From Pseudomonadota bacterium (lineage in GTDB: Bacteria; Pseudomonadota; Gammaproteobacteria; Berkiellales; Berkiellaceae), in assembly GCA_018241965.1 (NCBI GenBank), contig JAFECS010000032.1, forward strand, positions 1 to 64,000: a DNA stretch of 64,000 nucleotides, given 5' to 3'. Position 1 is the stretch's first letter, and each line of letters starts with the position of its first letter. This document shows positions 50,259 to 60,100 of the stretch, piece after piece. The notes under the pieces are model-generated. The model was not told the DNA's origin and did no database searches. It saw only the letters and a program-made list of their open reading frames with translations. Both the position numbers and the translations under genes were made by a program.

Positions 50259-52530
50259 GAGAATGCAATTTCCCCTCTGCTAATGCTTTGAGCACTAAAT
50301 CCCTTGGGCCGTCGGCTATTATTTTTCCGCCATCCATTAAAATTAAGCGATCCACTAAAGATAACAATGATCCCTTATGCGTAACCAAAATAAGTGTTTT
50401 GCCTTTAGAAGCTTCGACTAACTGATTTTTAAACATCTCTTCGGTGCGATTATCCATCATGTTCGTCGGTTCATCTAAAACAAGAATGGGGGGATCTAAT
50501 ATTAACGCTCTGGCGATAGCAATGGCTTGACGTTGCCCACCTGATAACTTTTCACCGCGTTCCCCTACCGGCATATCAAACCCTTGAGGATGTCTTGCAA
50601 CAAAATCCATCACCCCCGAAATCTTGGCAGCTCGCAATACTGAATTATCATCTGCAAAGGGGGAGCCAAAGGTAATGTTTTCCTTTACCGTACCGTAAAA
50701 CAAAACCAAATCTTGAGGAACATAGCCAATATTTCTGCGCATCGATGCCGGATCAAGTTGGCTAATTTCTGTGCCATCCATCAATACCGTACCCTCTTGC
50801 GCCTGATACAGGCCTAAAATAAGTTTTTCAATGGTGGTTTTTCCCGAACCAATACGACCGATAATGCCTACTTTTTCACCTGGGGTAATGTGAAAGGTCA
50901 CATTACTTAAAGCAGGGACAGCTTGACGTGGATATTTAAAACCGACATCCCTAAATTCGATATCACCATTTAAAACAGGACGGTGTAACGGTGTTCGCCC
51001 GCGCAAACGATCCGTTGGCATCTTCATGACATTATCTAAGGACTGTAAGGCTGCCATTGATTGATGGTAACGTGTGAGCAGACCTGCTATTTGTGCAAGC
51101 GGTGCCAGTGCGCGCCCTGTCAAAATAGTACAGGCGATTAAGGCACCCATGGTCATTTCACCATCAGAAATTTTGTTTACACCCAGAATAACCACCACAA
51201 CACCAGCAACTTGTTGCACAAAGGCTGAAAAACTGATTGCTGTTAATGAAAGGCCTCGAACCTTAGTACCGATTTTGGCAGCCATACCTACAGCGTGTTC
51301 CCACTTTCTTTGTAAAGAACTTTCCGCAGACAAACCCTTGATAGTTTCAACACCCGCTAAAGATTCGATCAGCATGGCATGCTTTTGCCCAGCATAACGA
51401 TAAGATTCTTTCACATATTTATTGAGTGGTTTTTGAATGAACAACCCTGCAAGAATAACCAAAGGTACCGCCAAAATGGGGACAATCACGACATAGCCGC
51501 CAATGACAAAAATAATCGCAATAAAAAAGAGTACAAATGGCAAGTCAATTAAAGCGCTTATTGTCGTTGAGGTGACGAAATCTCTAAAGGACTCAAACTG
51601 TTGCATATTATTAGCAAAGTTACCTACCGACTCAGGTCTGGCTTCCATGCGGATGCCCATCATTTGTTCAAAGATATTTGCTGATAAAATGACATCGGTC
51701 TTTTTAGAGGCAATATCAATAAAATAGCCTCTGAGCATTTTCATTAAAAAGTCAAATGAAAAGACAATTAATACACCAATTGATAATACCGTTAGGGTAT
51801 CCATCGCATTGTTTGGAACAACCCTGTCATAAACATTCATTACAAACAACGAGGAAGCGATGGCAAAAAGATTGATGAAAAAAGAAGCCACCATGACTTC
51901 AGAATATAATGACCAAGTTGTTTTGATTACCCCCCAAAACCAAGACTTGGGTTGTTCTTTAAAGCCTTCATCAGTTCTTCTATCAAAATGAAAAGAAGGA
52001 CGTGTAAAAATAGCATAGCCAGTATATTGCTTTTTAAGATCAGCAAGAGAAACTTTTAATTCCCCTTCACCACTTTCAGGTTGAATAATGCTGGCAGTAC
52101 CTTTGGCATCATTTTTGGACACTAAGATGCAGGCTTGACGATTTTTTAATAATAAAACCGTAGGTAATACTAAGGATGAAATATCTTCCAGTGATCGTTT
52201 AACAATTTGTGCTGATAATCCTGCTCTTGCTGCTGCTCTTACAAAGAGCTCCGGCGTAAGCTTATTATCTAACAAGGGTAAGCCGGCAATTAACGTTTCA
52301 GGTGAAAATGGATTATGTTCCAATCTTGTTAAGACAACTAAGCATCCTAACAAAGGATCATAGGCAACCCGATGCGCGGGTGGCACAGTCCATTGGCTTT
52401 GCTGCTGTGTTTCTGCCAGCGGCTGCGCCGACTCTTCTTTTGGCAACATTTCACCTTGTTCAGGTTCATGCTTTGGTGACTCAGGACCCGGCATTTTTTT
52501 ACCTTTTTTTGGCTCTTTAGATTTGTCCAT
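50248..52530 (-). CDS. LapB-like type I secretion ABC transporter
   Basis: 760 residues. An unusual Lys/Glu/Pro/Gln-rich leader of ~55 residues comes first. The C39-like domain (~60-185) has DPLLGCLVVLTRLE but lacks the peptidase catalytic set, as expected for transporters of large RTX adhesins, which are not processed. Six membrane helices follow (~210-480). The nucleotide-binding domain has Walker A (IGRIGSGKTT), signature LSGGQRQAIAIARAL, Walker B (ILVLDEPT) and the H-loop (LVTHK). It would move an adhesin through the inner membrane in one step with the LapC- and TolC-like proteins. The STAS gene ends five bases upstream, so it belongs to the same operon. Confidence 0.92.
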   Translation of the reverse strand: MDKSKEPKKGKKMPGPESPKHEPEQGEMLPKEESAQPLAETQQQSQWTVPPAHRVAYDPLLGCLVVLTRLEHNPFSPETLIAGLPLLDNKLTPELFVRAAARAGLSAQIVKRSLEDISSLVLPTVLLLKNRQACILVSKNDAKGTASIIQPESGEGELKVSLADLKKQYTGYAIFTRPSFHFDRRTDEGFKEQPKSWFWGVIKTTWSLYSEVMVASFFINLFAIASSLFVMNVYDRVVPNNAMDTLTVLSIGVLIVFSFDFLMKMLRGYFIDIASKKTDVILSANIFEQMMGIRMEARPESVGNFANNMQQFESFRDFVTSTTISALIDLPFVLFFIAIIFVIGGYVVIVPILAVPLVILAGLFIQKPLNKYVKESYRYAGQKHAMLIESLAGVETIKGLSAESSLQRKWEHAVGMAAKIGTKVRGLSLTAISFSAFVQQVAGVVVVILGVNKISDGEMTMGALIACTILTGRALAPLAQIAGLLTRYHQSMAALQSLDNVMKMPTDRLRGRTPLHRPVLNGDIEFRDVGFKYPRQAVPALSNVTFHITPGEKVGIIGRIGSGKTTIEKLILGLYQAQEGTVLMDGTEISQLDPASMRRNIGYVPQDLVLFYGTVKENITFGSPFADDNSVLRAAKISGVMDFVARHPQGFDMPVGERGEKLSGGQRQAIAIARALILDPPILVLDEPTNMMDNRTEEMFKNQLVEASKGKTLILVTHKGSLLSLVDRLILMDGGKIIADGPRDLVLKALAEGKLHSHAR

Positions 52531-52535
52531 ACAAT

Positions 52536-53012
52536 TTACTTATCTTTTAGTAATTTAACAACATTTTTAAATGAATCATCTTGTGGATGCATTTTGCTCA
52601 ACGTAGCATGAGCCTTTAATACATACTCTTTTAATGCCTTCGCATTCTCATCTTCATTAAATATCTCGATTTGTTTAAAAGATTCATCCTTAACATTTAT
52701 TCTTTCATCATTTTGCGTAAAGGTAAAAAACTGATCAAAACCTATTTTACTAAACATGAGTTTGATATCTTCATCTTTATAAACAACAATGGGTTTCTTT
52801 TTCGCTTGTAAAAAATGTTTAGCTATACTACCCATTATGGTGCTATCTAAATATTTAGCTGATGTCATATCGAAGATAATATCATTCTTTTTATTTACTT
52901 GTTTAAGTGCCAATTCTAAATAGTGCGTACAGGTAAAGCGCACTGAACCACTTAATTTTAAAATGAACAAGGCATTATCTTTGTAATATCTTACTTGTTG
53001 ACATGCTTGCAT
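52536..53012 (-). CDS. STAS-domain protein (anti-sigma-factor-antagonist-like)
   Basis: 158 residues. Residues ~10-105 fit a STAS fold: strand ALFILKLSGSVRFTC, helix YLELALKQV, strand DIIFDMTSAKYLDSTIMGSI with Asp-Ser-Thr at the usual phosphorylation site, and strand PIVVYKDEDIKLMF. The rest is a helical extension. STAS proteins of this kind switch partners depending on phosphorylation; the upstream gene encodes a PP2C phosphatase with a receiver, which would dephosphorylate it. The genes overlap by 22 bases. The kinase that would oppose the phosphatase is not encoded here. Confidence 0.85.
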   Translation of the reverse strand: MQACQQVRYYKDNALFILKLSGSVRFTCTHYLELALKQVNKKNDIIFDMTSAKYLDSTIMGSIAKHFLQAKKKPIVVYKDEDIKLMFSKIGFDQFFTFTQNDERINVKDESFKQIEIFNEDENAKALKEYVLKAHATLSKMHPQDDSFKNVVKLLKDK

Positions 53013-54190
53013 AATGCTGCCCTATTCATTAATAACAAGGTGATATCATCTGGCCCACCACCTTCAGCTTTAATGCCCAAAGGTAAAAGTAAATCATCTA
53101 TTTTCACTTGTTTTTGTTTAAACAAGGAAAGCAATTCTTTTTCTTTAGCTGGCAGATCGCCTTTCATCATTTCAAAAATGCCATCTGAAAACATGGCAAA
53201 AGTGAACTCCTTAGGTAATTGAAAAGTAAAGGTATCAAATTTAGCATCTTTAATGATGCCCACGGCAAATCCACTTCCATCTAAAAAGCTAGCAAAATTA
53301 CCATCCCAAACAATCGGGTTGGGATAATGCCCACCCACGCTATAGCAAATAGTATTTACTTCTAAATCTAAAACACAATATATCATCGTAAGATATTTAC
53401 CCAGTTTTGCATTATAAATATCACTATTTAAATGCTTTAATACTTTTGCAGGGTGAAGAATGATGTCGTCTTGTCTTAATTGATAATTATTCAAAAAACG
53501 TTCCATTAAGCTTTTTAACATCACCGTGATAAAAGCCGATGAAGCGCCATGTCCTGAAACGTCAGCAATATAGAAACCAATTTTATTTGGAGTGATTTGA
53601 AAGTAATCAACAAAATCACCACTCAAATACAGTGAAGGTATTACGCGATGAGAAAATTCATAATCTTTAAAAGCAAAGTTTGGATTAGGTAACAACTTTT
53701 GTTGCACGCTTTTACCTGCTGTTTGGTCTTCTTTGAGTTGACCCAAGCTTTGACTTAATTGAATATTTTTTTCTTCAAGTTCTAAGCGATATCTTTTATT
53801 CTCAAACACAAGGCGTCCACGCTCAAGCGCTTTACATACGGCATGTTCTAAAACTGTCATGTTAGTAATCGGTTTGGGAACAAAATCCCATGCCCCCAAA
53901 CGTAAAGCCTCAATAACATTACTCATTTTTTCTGTGCTGGAAATCACAATGACAGGCACCTCAGGCGCTTCTTTTTTTAAGATCTCTAGCAATTCCAAAC
54001 CACCCATCACTGGCATTTGCAAATCACATAAAATGAGATCAGGCTTTTTGGCATGAAAACTCTCTAATGCTTCTTGCCCATTATTAGCTTCATAAACGAC
54101 AAAACCATTATCCTCTAAGTACGTGGCTATTTTTTCACGTACTTTGGGATCATCATCAACACTTAATATACGTCCGTAAGTATTTGTCAT
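52991..54190 (-). CDS. response regulator with PP2C (RsbU/SpoIIE-type) phosphatase domain
   Basis: 399 residues. The receiver (~5-125) has acidic residues Asp12-14, phospho-acceptor Asp56 (LILCDLQMP), a Ser at the switch position (VIVISSTEK) and Lys in FVPKPITN. A coiled-coil linker (~130-160) leads to the phosphatase (~185-395) with metal-binding LSGDFVDYF, ADVSGHGASSAF and FSDGIFE and GGGPDDITLLL. Proteins of this type dephosphorylate STAS antagonists when the receiver is phosphorylated. As first gene of the run with STAS, LapB-like, LapC-like and LuxR genes, it probably controls adhesin secretion by partner switching. The sensor kinase is not nearby. Confidence 0.93.
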   Translation of the reverse strand: MTNTYGRILSVDDDPKVREKIATYLEDNGFVVYEANNGQEALESFHAKKPDLILCDLQMPVMGGLELLEILKKEAPEVPVIVISSTEKMSNVIEALRLGAWDFVPKPITNMTVLEHAVCKALERGRLVFENKRYRLELEEKNIQLSQSLGQLKEDQTAGKSVQQKLLPNPNFAFKDYEFSHRVIPSLYLSGDFVDYFQITPNKIGFYIADVSGHGASSAFITVMLKSLMERFLNNYQLRQDDIILHPAKVLKHLNSDIYNAKLGKYLTMIYCVLDLEVNTICYSVGGHYPNPIVWDGNFASFLDGSGFAVGIIKDAKFDTFTFQLPKEFTFAMFSDGIFEMMKGDLPAKEKELLSLFKQKQVKIDDLLLPLGIKAEGGGPDDITLLLMNRAALCKHVNK

Positions 54191-54373
54191 TTTTTGCTCT
54201 TAAAGTCTGTTTGCTTCAATCTGTATGTTGATCTAGCACACACAAATAACAAGACCATCAGCATTAACCCACTAATGGCTCTTCTTAAAGTAATCGGATA
54301 GCTGGTGAAGGATATTAGGATTGTTATCGTTTTTGCTAGATAATTGGGGAAAGTATCAGCTTAAAGGAACTAT

Positions 54374-55333
54374 TTATTCCTTTTTCTTGTCTTTTTTATC
54401 AGTATTATGTTCGGAATTAATCTCTGATTTAGTTACTTCTTTTGACGTTGCTTGTTTTTTATCTAGTTCATTTGATTCTGGTGTTTTTGATTCTGAAGCC
54501 TTAGCGGCTTCTTCTTTTTCTGTTTCGTTGGTTTCTTTTGATTCAGGTGCTTTTGTAGCCTCTTGCTTTTTAGATTTAGCAGAAAGCTCTATCCCTTCTG
54601 GTTCTTCGCCGCCATCAATATCTTCTTCGGTATTATTTGCTGCACCTTCGAATAAATATTTACGATGTTGAAAATAAGCATCACGCATAAAGGTATATTC
54701 ATCAACTGCAAGTACATCTAATACACTTTCTTTTCTTAAGAGTCTTGCGCGCAAATCAAGATAATCAAGACCTAATACAGCGTATTTTTCCCAATCATTA
54801 TCAATCCAAGGCCAGATACTTAATCCATAATAATCAACACCTAAGCCAATGGTATCTCGGAATGTGCTCGGTCCGATAAAAGGTAAAACGACATAATAAG
54901 AATGGCGATAACCCCAATGATACAAAGTTTGACCAAAGTCTTCTTTGCGATGCTCCAATCCTAAACTTGCCGCAGGATCAAATATGCCCCCTACCCCCAG
55001 GGTGGTGTTAATTAAGAAACGACTTAAATCATGAGAGGCATAAGCAAATTTTAACTGCAATATATCATTGGCTACATTGGTTACTTCTCTAATGTTATCG
55101 AAAAAGTTACCTATGCCAACTTGAAACGGTTCGGGCAAATATTTTAAATAGATATAAGACACTGGCTTTACGACAACCGCATCAACAGATTTATTAAATT
55201 TGAAAGTTGCGCGATTTAAGCCTTCAAAAGGATCATCGACATGCGGGCTTTTCTGTGTAGCGCAGCCTGTCATAAAACAAGCAATGCCAAACAATGCAAA
55301 AGCAGTGGCGCGACGCAGCATATTGATTTCCAT
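54374..55333 (-). CDS. mlaA: MlaA (VacJ)-like outer-membrane lipoprotein with long charged tail
   Basis: 319 residues. The signal peptide ends in the lipobox MTGC (Cys ~24). The MlaA domain (~35-235) has DPFEGLNRATFKFNKSVD, the NFFDNIREVTNVANDILQ region, LINTTLGVGGIFDPAASLGL and EDFGQTLYHWGYRHS. MlaA removes mislocalised phospholipids from the outer leaflet of the outer membrane with porins and the MlaC/FEDB system. The last ~80 residues are an unusual low-complexity Glu/Lys/Ser/Thr-rich extension (EATKAPESKETNETEK) not found in typical ~250-residue MlaA. It is a single gene; no mlaFEDCB genes are adjacent. The porin gene upstream has its own terminator. Confidence 0.93.
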   Translation of the reverse strand: MEINMLRRATAFALFGIACFMTGCATQKSPHVDDPFEGLNRATFKFNKSVDAVVVKPVSYIYLKYLPEPFQVGIGNFFDNIREVTNVANDILQLKFAYASHDLSRFLINTTLGVGGIFDPAASLGLEHRKEDFGQTLYHWGYRHSYYVVLPFIGPSTFRDTIGLGVDYYGLSIWPWIDNDWEKYAVLGLDYLDLRARLLRKESVLDVLAVDEYTFMRDAYFQHRKYLFEGAANNTEEDIDGGEEPEGIELSAKSKKQEATKAPESKETNETEKEEAAKASESKTPESNELDKKQATSKEVTKSEINSEHNTDKKDKKKE

Positions 55334-55366
55334 TTGTGTGAACTATTTTTAGTGTAGTCTGTACGC

Positions 55367-55399
55367 AAAAAAAAGCCCTGTTAAAACAGGGCTTTTTTA
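55367..55399. terminator. bidirectional intrinsic terminator
   Basis: AAAAAAAAGCCCTGTT, a two-base loop and AACAGGGCTTTTTT: a ten-base stem with A and T runs on both sides. It ends the porin transcript on the minus strand and separates it from mlaA. Confidence 0.9.
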
Positions 55400-55413
55400 A
55401 GTCCTAACTCAGT

Positions 55414-56880
55414 TTACCACTGAACTTGGCCTCTGAGTCCTAATGCATCAACGTGATGAGCGTTAGGAATGGAGGTACGAACATAGTTAGCAAGGAATCT
55501 AACGTTGTCGTTAACCCACCAGGTTAAACCAATTGTGGTAGCATGGGCTGAGCCAATGATATCACTAATATTGGTGCTGTTAAGGTAGTTGTTACCAGCT
55601 TGTGGCGCTGCATCTCCCAAGAAGTCAACAGCTCCGAGTGGAACAAAGTCAACATATTGGAATCGACGATTGTTGGTCAGATTTGGATCATCAATCAAAT
55701 CAACAAAGCTGTGACGGAGCGCAATTTCCCAAGCACCTTTCTTGGACACAGGGTGCACCGCACCAAAGGTTCCGCTGTCAAAGTCATATTCTCTGGTTTC
55801 GCCAGTTAATACATAGGAAACTTGAGCATAATAACCATAGTAATCTAAGTCACCAGCTGGGTTGCGTAGATCGAACTGTGGATAAACTTCTTCACGCTCA
55901 ACGTTCGCAAGCATGTATTCACCTTGAACAAGCAATGGTCCCCAACGACCTGCTAATTCAAAGCCCCAAACATTGTGACTATCAACTGAGTTTGGTGGAA
56001 TATTGGTGAAGAAACGTGGGGTTTGACGCGCACGTGCTTCCATACCAGCTATGTAGTTAAAATCGTTAGCATTTTCATGCAAGCTTTCATAACGCGCTGC
56101 AACACCGGCATGGTAAACAGTGTAATCATCATGCACTGGTGAGAAGGTTAATCTTGCAGAAATACCAGCATCATCGCTACCAGGAACGCTGCTAAATGGA
56201 CCTGTTCCAGCTACTGGCTGAAGAACTGGCGCTGGTGGCACTGGGCTGGTTTGGTTGGTTAACACTGGTGAAGAGATTACATCACCTGTTTGGAGGTCAC
56301 CAGCAATTTGTGGGTGGTAAACGGCTGCAGCTAATGTAACCATTTCACCATGCCATTCAGCATAAAGACCAATACCTTTGTCTGGCGCGAATGCGCTGGT
56401 TGGCATTGACACTTCCATGAAGGTGTTATCATTAGAACTTTGCCAGTTTTCCAAACCAAATGGAATACTTACTTGACCTAATGCAAACCAGAGGTTTTTG
56501 CAGCCACTGTACCCGATGAAAGCTTCACCGAAGTTGGCATTAACATTACCTGGTCTGTCTCTTACGTCGATTTCAAATTTGTAAACCCAATTATGACCCA
56601 CGCCGCCTTTGAGGGCTAAACGAGCAGATCTAATATGACCGCCGCTTGGGAATGAATAATTTGCGTTTGTTGCTTCTTCTGCATCGTCATCAAAGAAGAC
56701 TTGGTCTAAGAAAAGTCTTCCACCGATTTTAAACCAATAATTGTTTTCATCGAGTTCGAAGACTTCTAAGCCGCCTTTGGTGTCAACCGTCATACCAGCA
56801 GCGAATGCAGGACCTACAGCGAAAGCACCAAGGCCCGCTAAGGCCAACATGGCCAATTTATTACTTGTCATTTTGCTCAT
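55414..56880 (-). CDS. phosphate-selective-type porin (OprO/OprP-like)
   Basis: 488 residues. The signal peptide (MSKMTSNKLAMLALAGLGA, cleaved after AFA) is followed by GMTVDTKGGLEVFELDENNYWFKIGGR, typical of the OprO/P family start. The remainder shows alternating beta strands with aromatic ends (HNWVYKFEIDVRD; NLWFALGQVSIPFGLENW; GYYAQVSYVLTGETREY) and a last strand ending in QVQW, so a 16-strand barrel is expected. The C-terminal residue is Trp rather than the usual Phe. The family includes phosphate and pyrophosphate channels; the selectivity-determining arginine and lysine ladder cannot be verified by eye. A Pro/Val-rich loop near residues 200-225 is unusual. It is likely abundant, with its own terminator. 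Confidence 0.88.
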   Translation of the reverse strand: MSKMTSNKLAMLALAGLGAFAVGPAFAAGMTVDTKGGLEVFELDENNYWFKIGGRLFLDQVFFDDDAEEATNANYSFPSGGHIRSARLALKGGVGHNWVYKFEIDVRDRPGNVNANFGEAFIGYSGCKNLWFALGQVSIPFGLENWQSSNDNTFMEVSMPTSAFAPDKGIGLYAEWHGEMVTLAAAVYHPQIAGDLQTGDVISSPVLTNQTSPVPPAPVLQPVAGTGPFSSVPGSDDAGISARLTFSPVHDDYTVYHAGVAARYESLHENANDFNYIAGMEARARQTPRFFTNIPPNSVDSHNVWGFELAGRWGPLLVQGEYMLANVEREEVYPQFDLRNPAGDLDYYGYYAQVSYVLTGETREYDFDSGTFGAVHPVSKKGAWEIALRHSFVDLIDDPNLTNNRRFQYVDFVPLGAVDFLGDAAPQAGNNYLNSTNISDIIGSAHATTIGLTWWVNDNVRFLANYVRTSIPNAHHVDALGLRGQVQW

Positions 56881-57105
56881 CTACAATCTCTCCCATTGGA
56901 ATGCATAACGGTTGAATGTACTAACCGAAAAAGCTTAAAAACCACAACAGCATAACACTGAAAAGGCTCATACGGAACAAATACTATCGAAACATACTAT
57001 AACGCTGTTTGCGTATTCTCTTCAATATGCCCAAGAGTAAATCATTGCTGATTTATGAAATCGGGTTATCCTAACAAAAATGTAGGCACACTACAAAACA
57101 ATTAT

Positions 57106-60100
57106 TTATGTTTTTGTAGCTTCAGTTTCTTTTGCTGCCTTGCGCCATAAACCTTCTGTTGATAAGCATTGCCATCCCCATTGCAGCCACTTAATCAAAG
57201 AAAAAGCAAGCCACAACGCCCACAACAGCATGAGCAATCGATAAACGTATAAAGGTAAGGAAACTACCCAAGAATGCGGCAGATCATTTTTAGCAATATC
57301 TTGATACCACTGCAAATCAAAATTATTTGCTGAGATCATCAACGATTGTGCGTAACCAATAGGTGCTCTCAATTGCATTTGAGGCGTACCTAGTAATCCA
57401 CTCGATATACTTGTAAACAAACTAACTATGAATAATAGACTCAAAAACCCTAAACCAATTTGGATTGCTTTAAAAGAAATATCACTACACCCCTTAGAGA
57501 TTTGTTTTCTTTTATGCATTGCAAAAAACCAAGCAATCACAAATAGCGCTGCCAGAGGGGTAGCTACCGACAAACCTACGCCTAACAAAAACCATTGCCA
57601 TATATTTAAAGGTAAGGCTGTAATTCTACTAAGCCCAAAGGCTGCGACTATCACAATGATTAACACGCCCCAAAATAACACCGCCGGCCCAATCGCTGGA
57701 CCACCTAACCCTAAAATCCATCTATCCTTGCTTAATTTCATCTCTACTAACGCATTGCTACTTGGCATATTCAAATTAACCAAAGATGTCACAAAATGAG
57801 AACTTATCCCCTGGCCTAACTGCCACTTCACCGTCACCAATTGGCTGCCTGGGTGAATAGGAAGTGTTATCTCTCCTTCTTTGGCATTAATAGGTTGACT
57901 TTGACCATCGATTTGTACGTCTTGCAATGTGGCATTCGCTGGAATTTTAATGGCGTGCGTTCCACCTAAACTACTTCTCGCGCTAAATTGTAATGTGTTA
58001 TTAGTGGCACGATTTCCTGGGATAACTGTTAAATGACTATTATCAATGGTTAGTGTGTCCCCTTGTACGGCTTGGGGTTTAATAACATGAATAGTCAATT
58101 TTTCACCTGGCCAAGGATACCAAGTTGGAAAATATCGACCTTGTGGGTTTTGTTGATGAATAACAGGCAGACCTTCAAAATCACAATGCCATTGACTGAT
58201 GGCCTCGAGCTGCCAAATTTCATTCATCATATTATCTTGGCTAGCCTGCAAGGCGATGTCCGGTGTTATTTTGAGTTTAGAGCGAAAAAGGACGCTGTCT
58301 TGGTTTTCTCCCAAAGAGATAATTGCGTTTTTATTTTGCACTTCAACATTGTCTGAAAGTACCTGTTCATTCGCAAGCAATGGGATTTCTACTCTTATTC
58401 CCCCTGAAAGAGGCGCCAATCTAGTGATCTCATAAGCCACTTCCCAATCAAAACCCAACTTTAAAGTTCTTTTGACTGTCACAAAAGGCGGCATGCGACC
58501 CGCTTGAATGCTGGGGGCTTCTTCTTGTGTCACCGCTTTCGTGCGGCTCACATAAAAGTTTTCGCCTTGTAATTTATTTCTAAAAATCCCTTCTATTGTG
58601 TAGCCTGTTGCTACAGCATTTACCCACTTAGGTGCTAAAGGAACAAACACTTCAAATTTATCTTGAGAACCAATAGGACCTTCAATTACCACATCATGCA
58701 CACCCGGGGTTAATTGCAACCAAAGCATACTATCTTGTAGCTGTATGGCTTTGGCTTCTTTACCATCCACTAAAACAGTCCTAGGCATCCATTTGCTTAA
58801 ACTTGCAGGTAAAGGCAAAGCAACATTTGCCCCAACTTGCACTTTTGAACGAATAGTAAGTTGATTTTCATTGGCCTCAATTTGCATCCGAGAAATTTCA
58901 CCGCAATCTGGAATACAATCTGGCGCACGTATCAAGCGTGCTCTTAACTCTTCTAACAGTGCTTTATCGGGCATATCGGCTTTTACAACACTAGGCATCA
59001 TCAGCGTTGCGCTTATCAGTAAACTTAAGACAAACCCAGCACAAGAAATCAAAACTTTGCCAGTTGGGTTGAAACCTAGCATTTTATCGTCTTTAGACCA
59101 AATTTTGGTTAATCCATAAAATAAAAAGAACATCAGGCCTACTTGTAAAAATTTTAAGAAAGAGATCACCATGCTGGGTAATATCCACAAGGTGATTTTT
59201 TGATCTTTTAAAACTGGACCATTCCACACTAATTGCGAGACATCCCATTTCCAAGTGGGCACCCCTGGACCTGTTTGAATTTTGGCATTAGGATCATACT
59301 CTTCAAGCGGTGGTTCCTCTACCTCTGGTCTTTGACCGCTTGCAACTTTAGCTTCCATAACATTTCCTTGCAGCATTTGTTTCCCTTTGCCTGCCATATC
59401 ACCCATGGCAGCGCCGGCTGCACGCGGCGAAGGTGGTAAAGCCATGAGGCTTTGCATTTGTGCTTTTTCTTGTGCTTGCGCAAAAGCATAGATTGATTCA
59501 TTGGGAATGGTTAATTGCGGATAAATTGCTTCACGAATTTGTTTTACCATAAAGGGCAACGCAATAAGAATTAAAACAACAAAGCTTATCCTCGAATAAT
59601 ACAAAAACAATTTACGCATTAACCCTTGAGGAAATACTTTATACAGAGCAAGGGCTGCAACCAAGTTTAACCAGCTATACACTGGCGCACCACCTTCTTG
59701 ATAAATTAACCCCATCATCACTAACGTTAGTAATCCCCATCCTAATGAAAGTACTTTTGCGACCGCAGCAGACATAATCAACACTAAAAATAAATCTAAA
59801 AGTGTCCACTCTTGTACCCAAGCATGGCTAACCGTATCTGCCCCCCAGGCACCCACTAATTTCCAACCAGGTGGCAAATATAAGGTGGTCGACAATGAGC
59901 GTACATCAAAATCCCAACCAATGGCTGGCAAGCTAAAGGGTTTACTATCTATACGACTTACCGCCGTTAAATTCACATGCCCTTGACGCACTTCTATGCC
60001 AGGTGTTTCATTTGCCGCAAGCTCGGTAATTAATTTATCTTGACCATCCATGGTGGCTCTTCTGAGCGCCAACGGCACCGTTGTCGCTAAACGCCAATTA

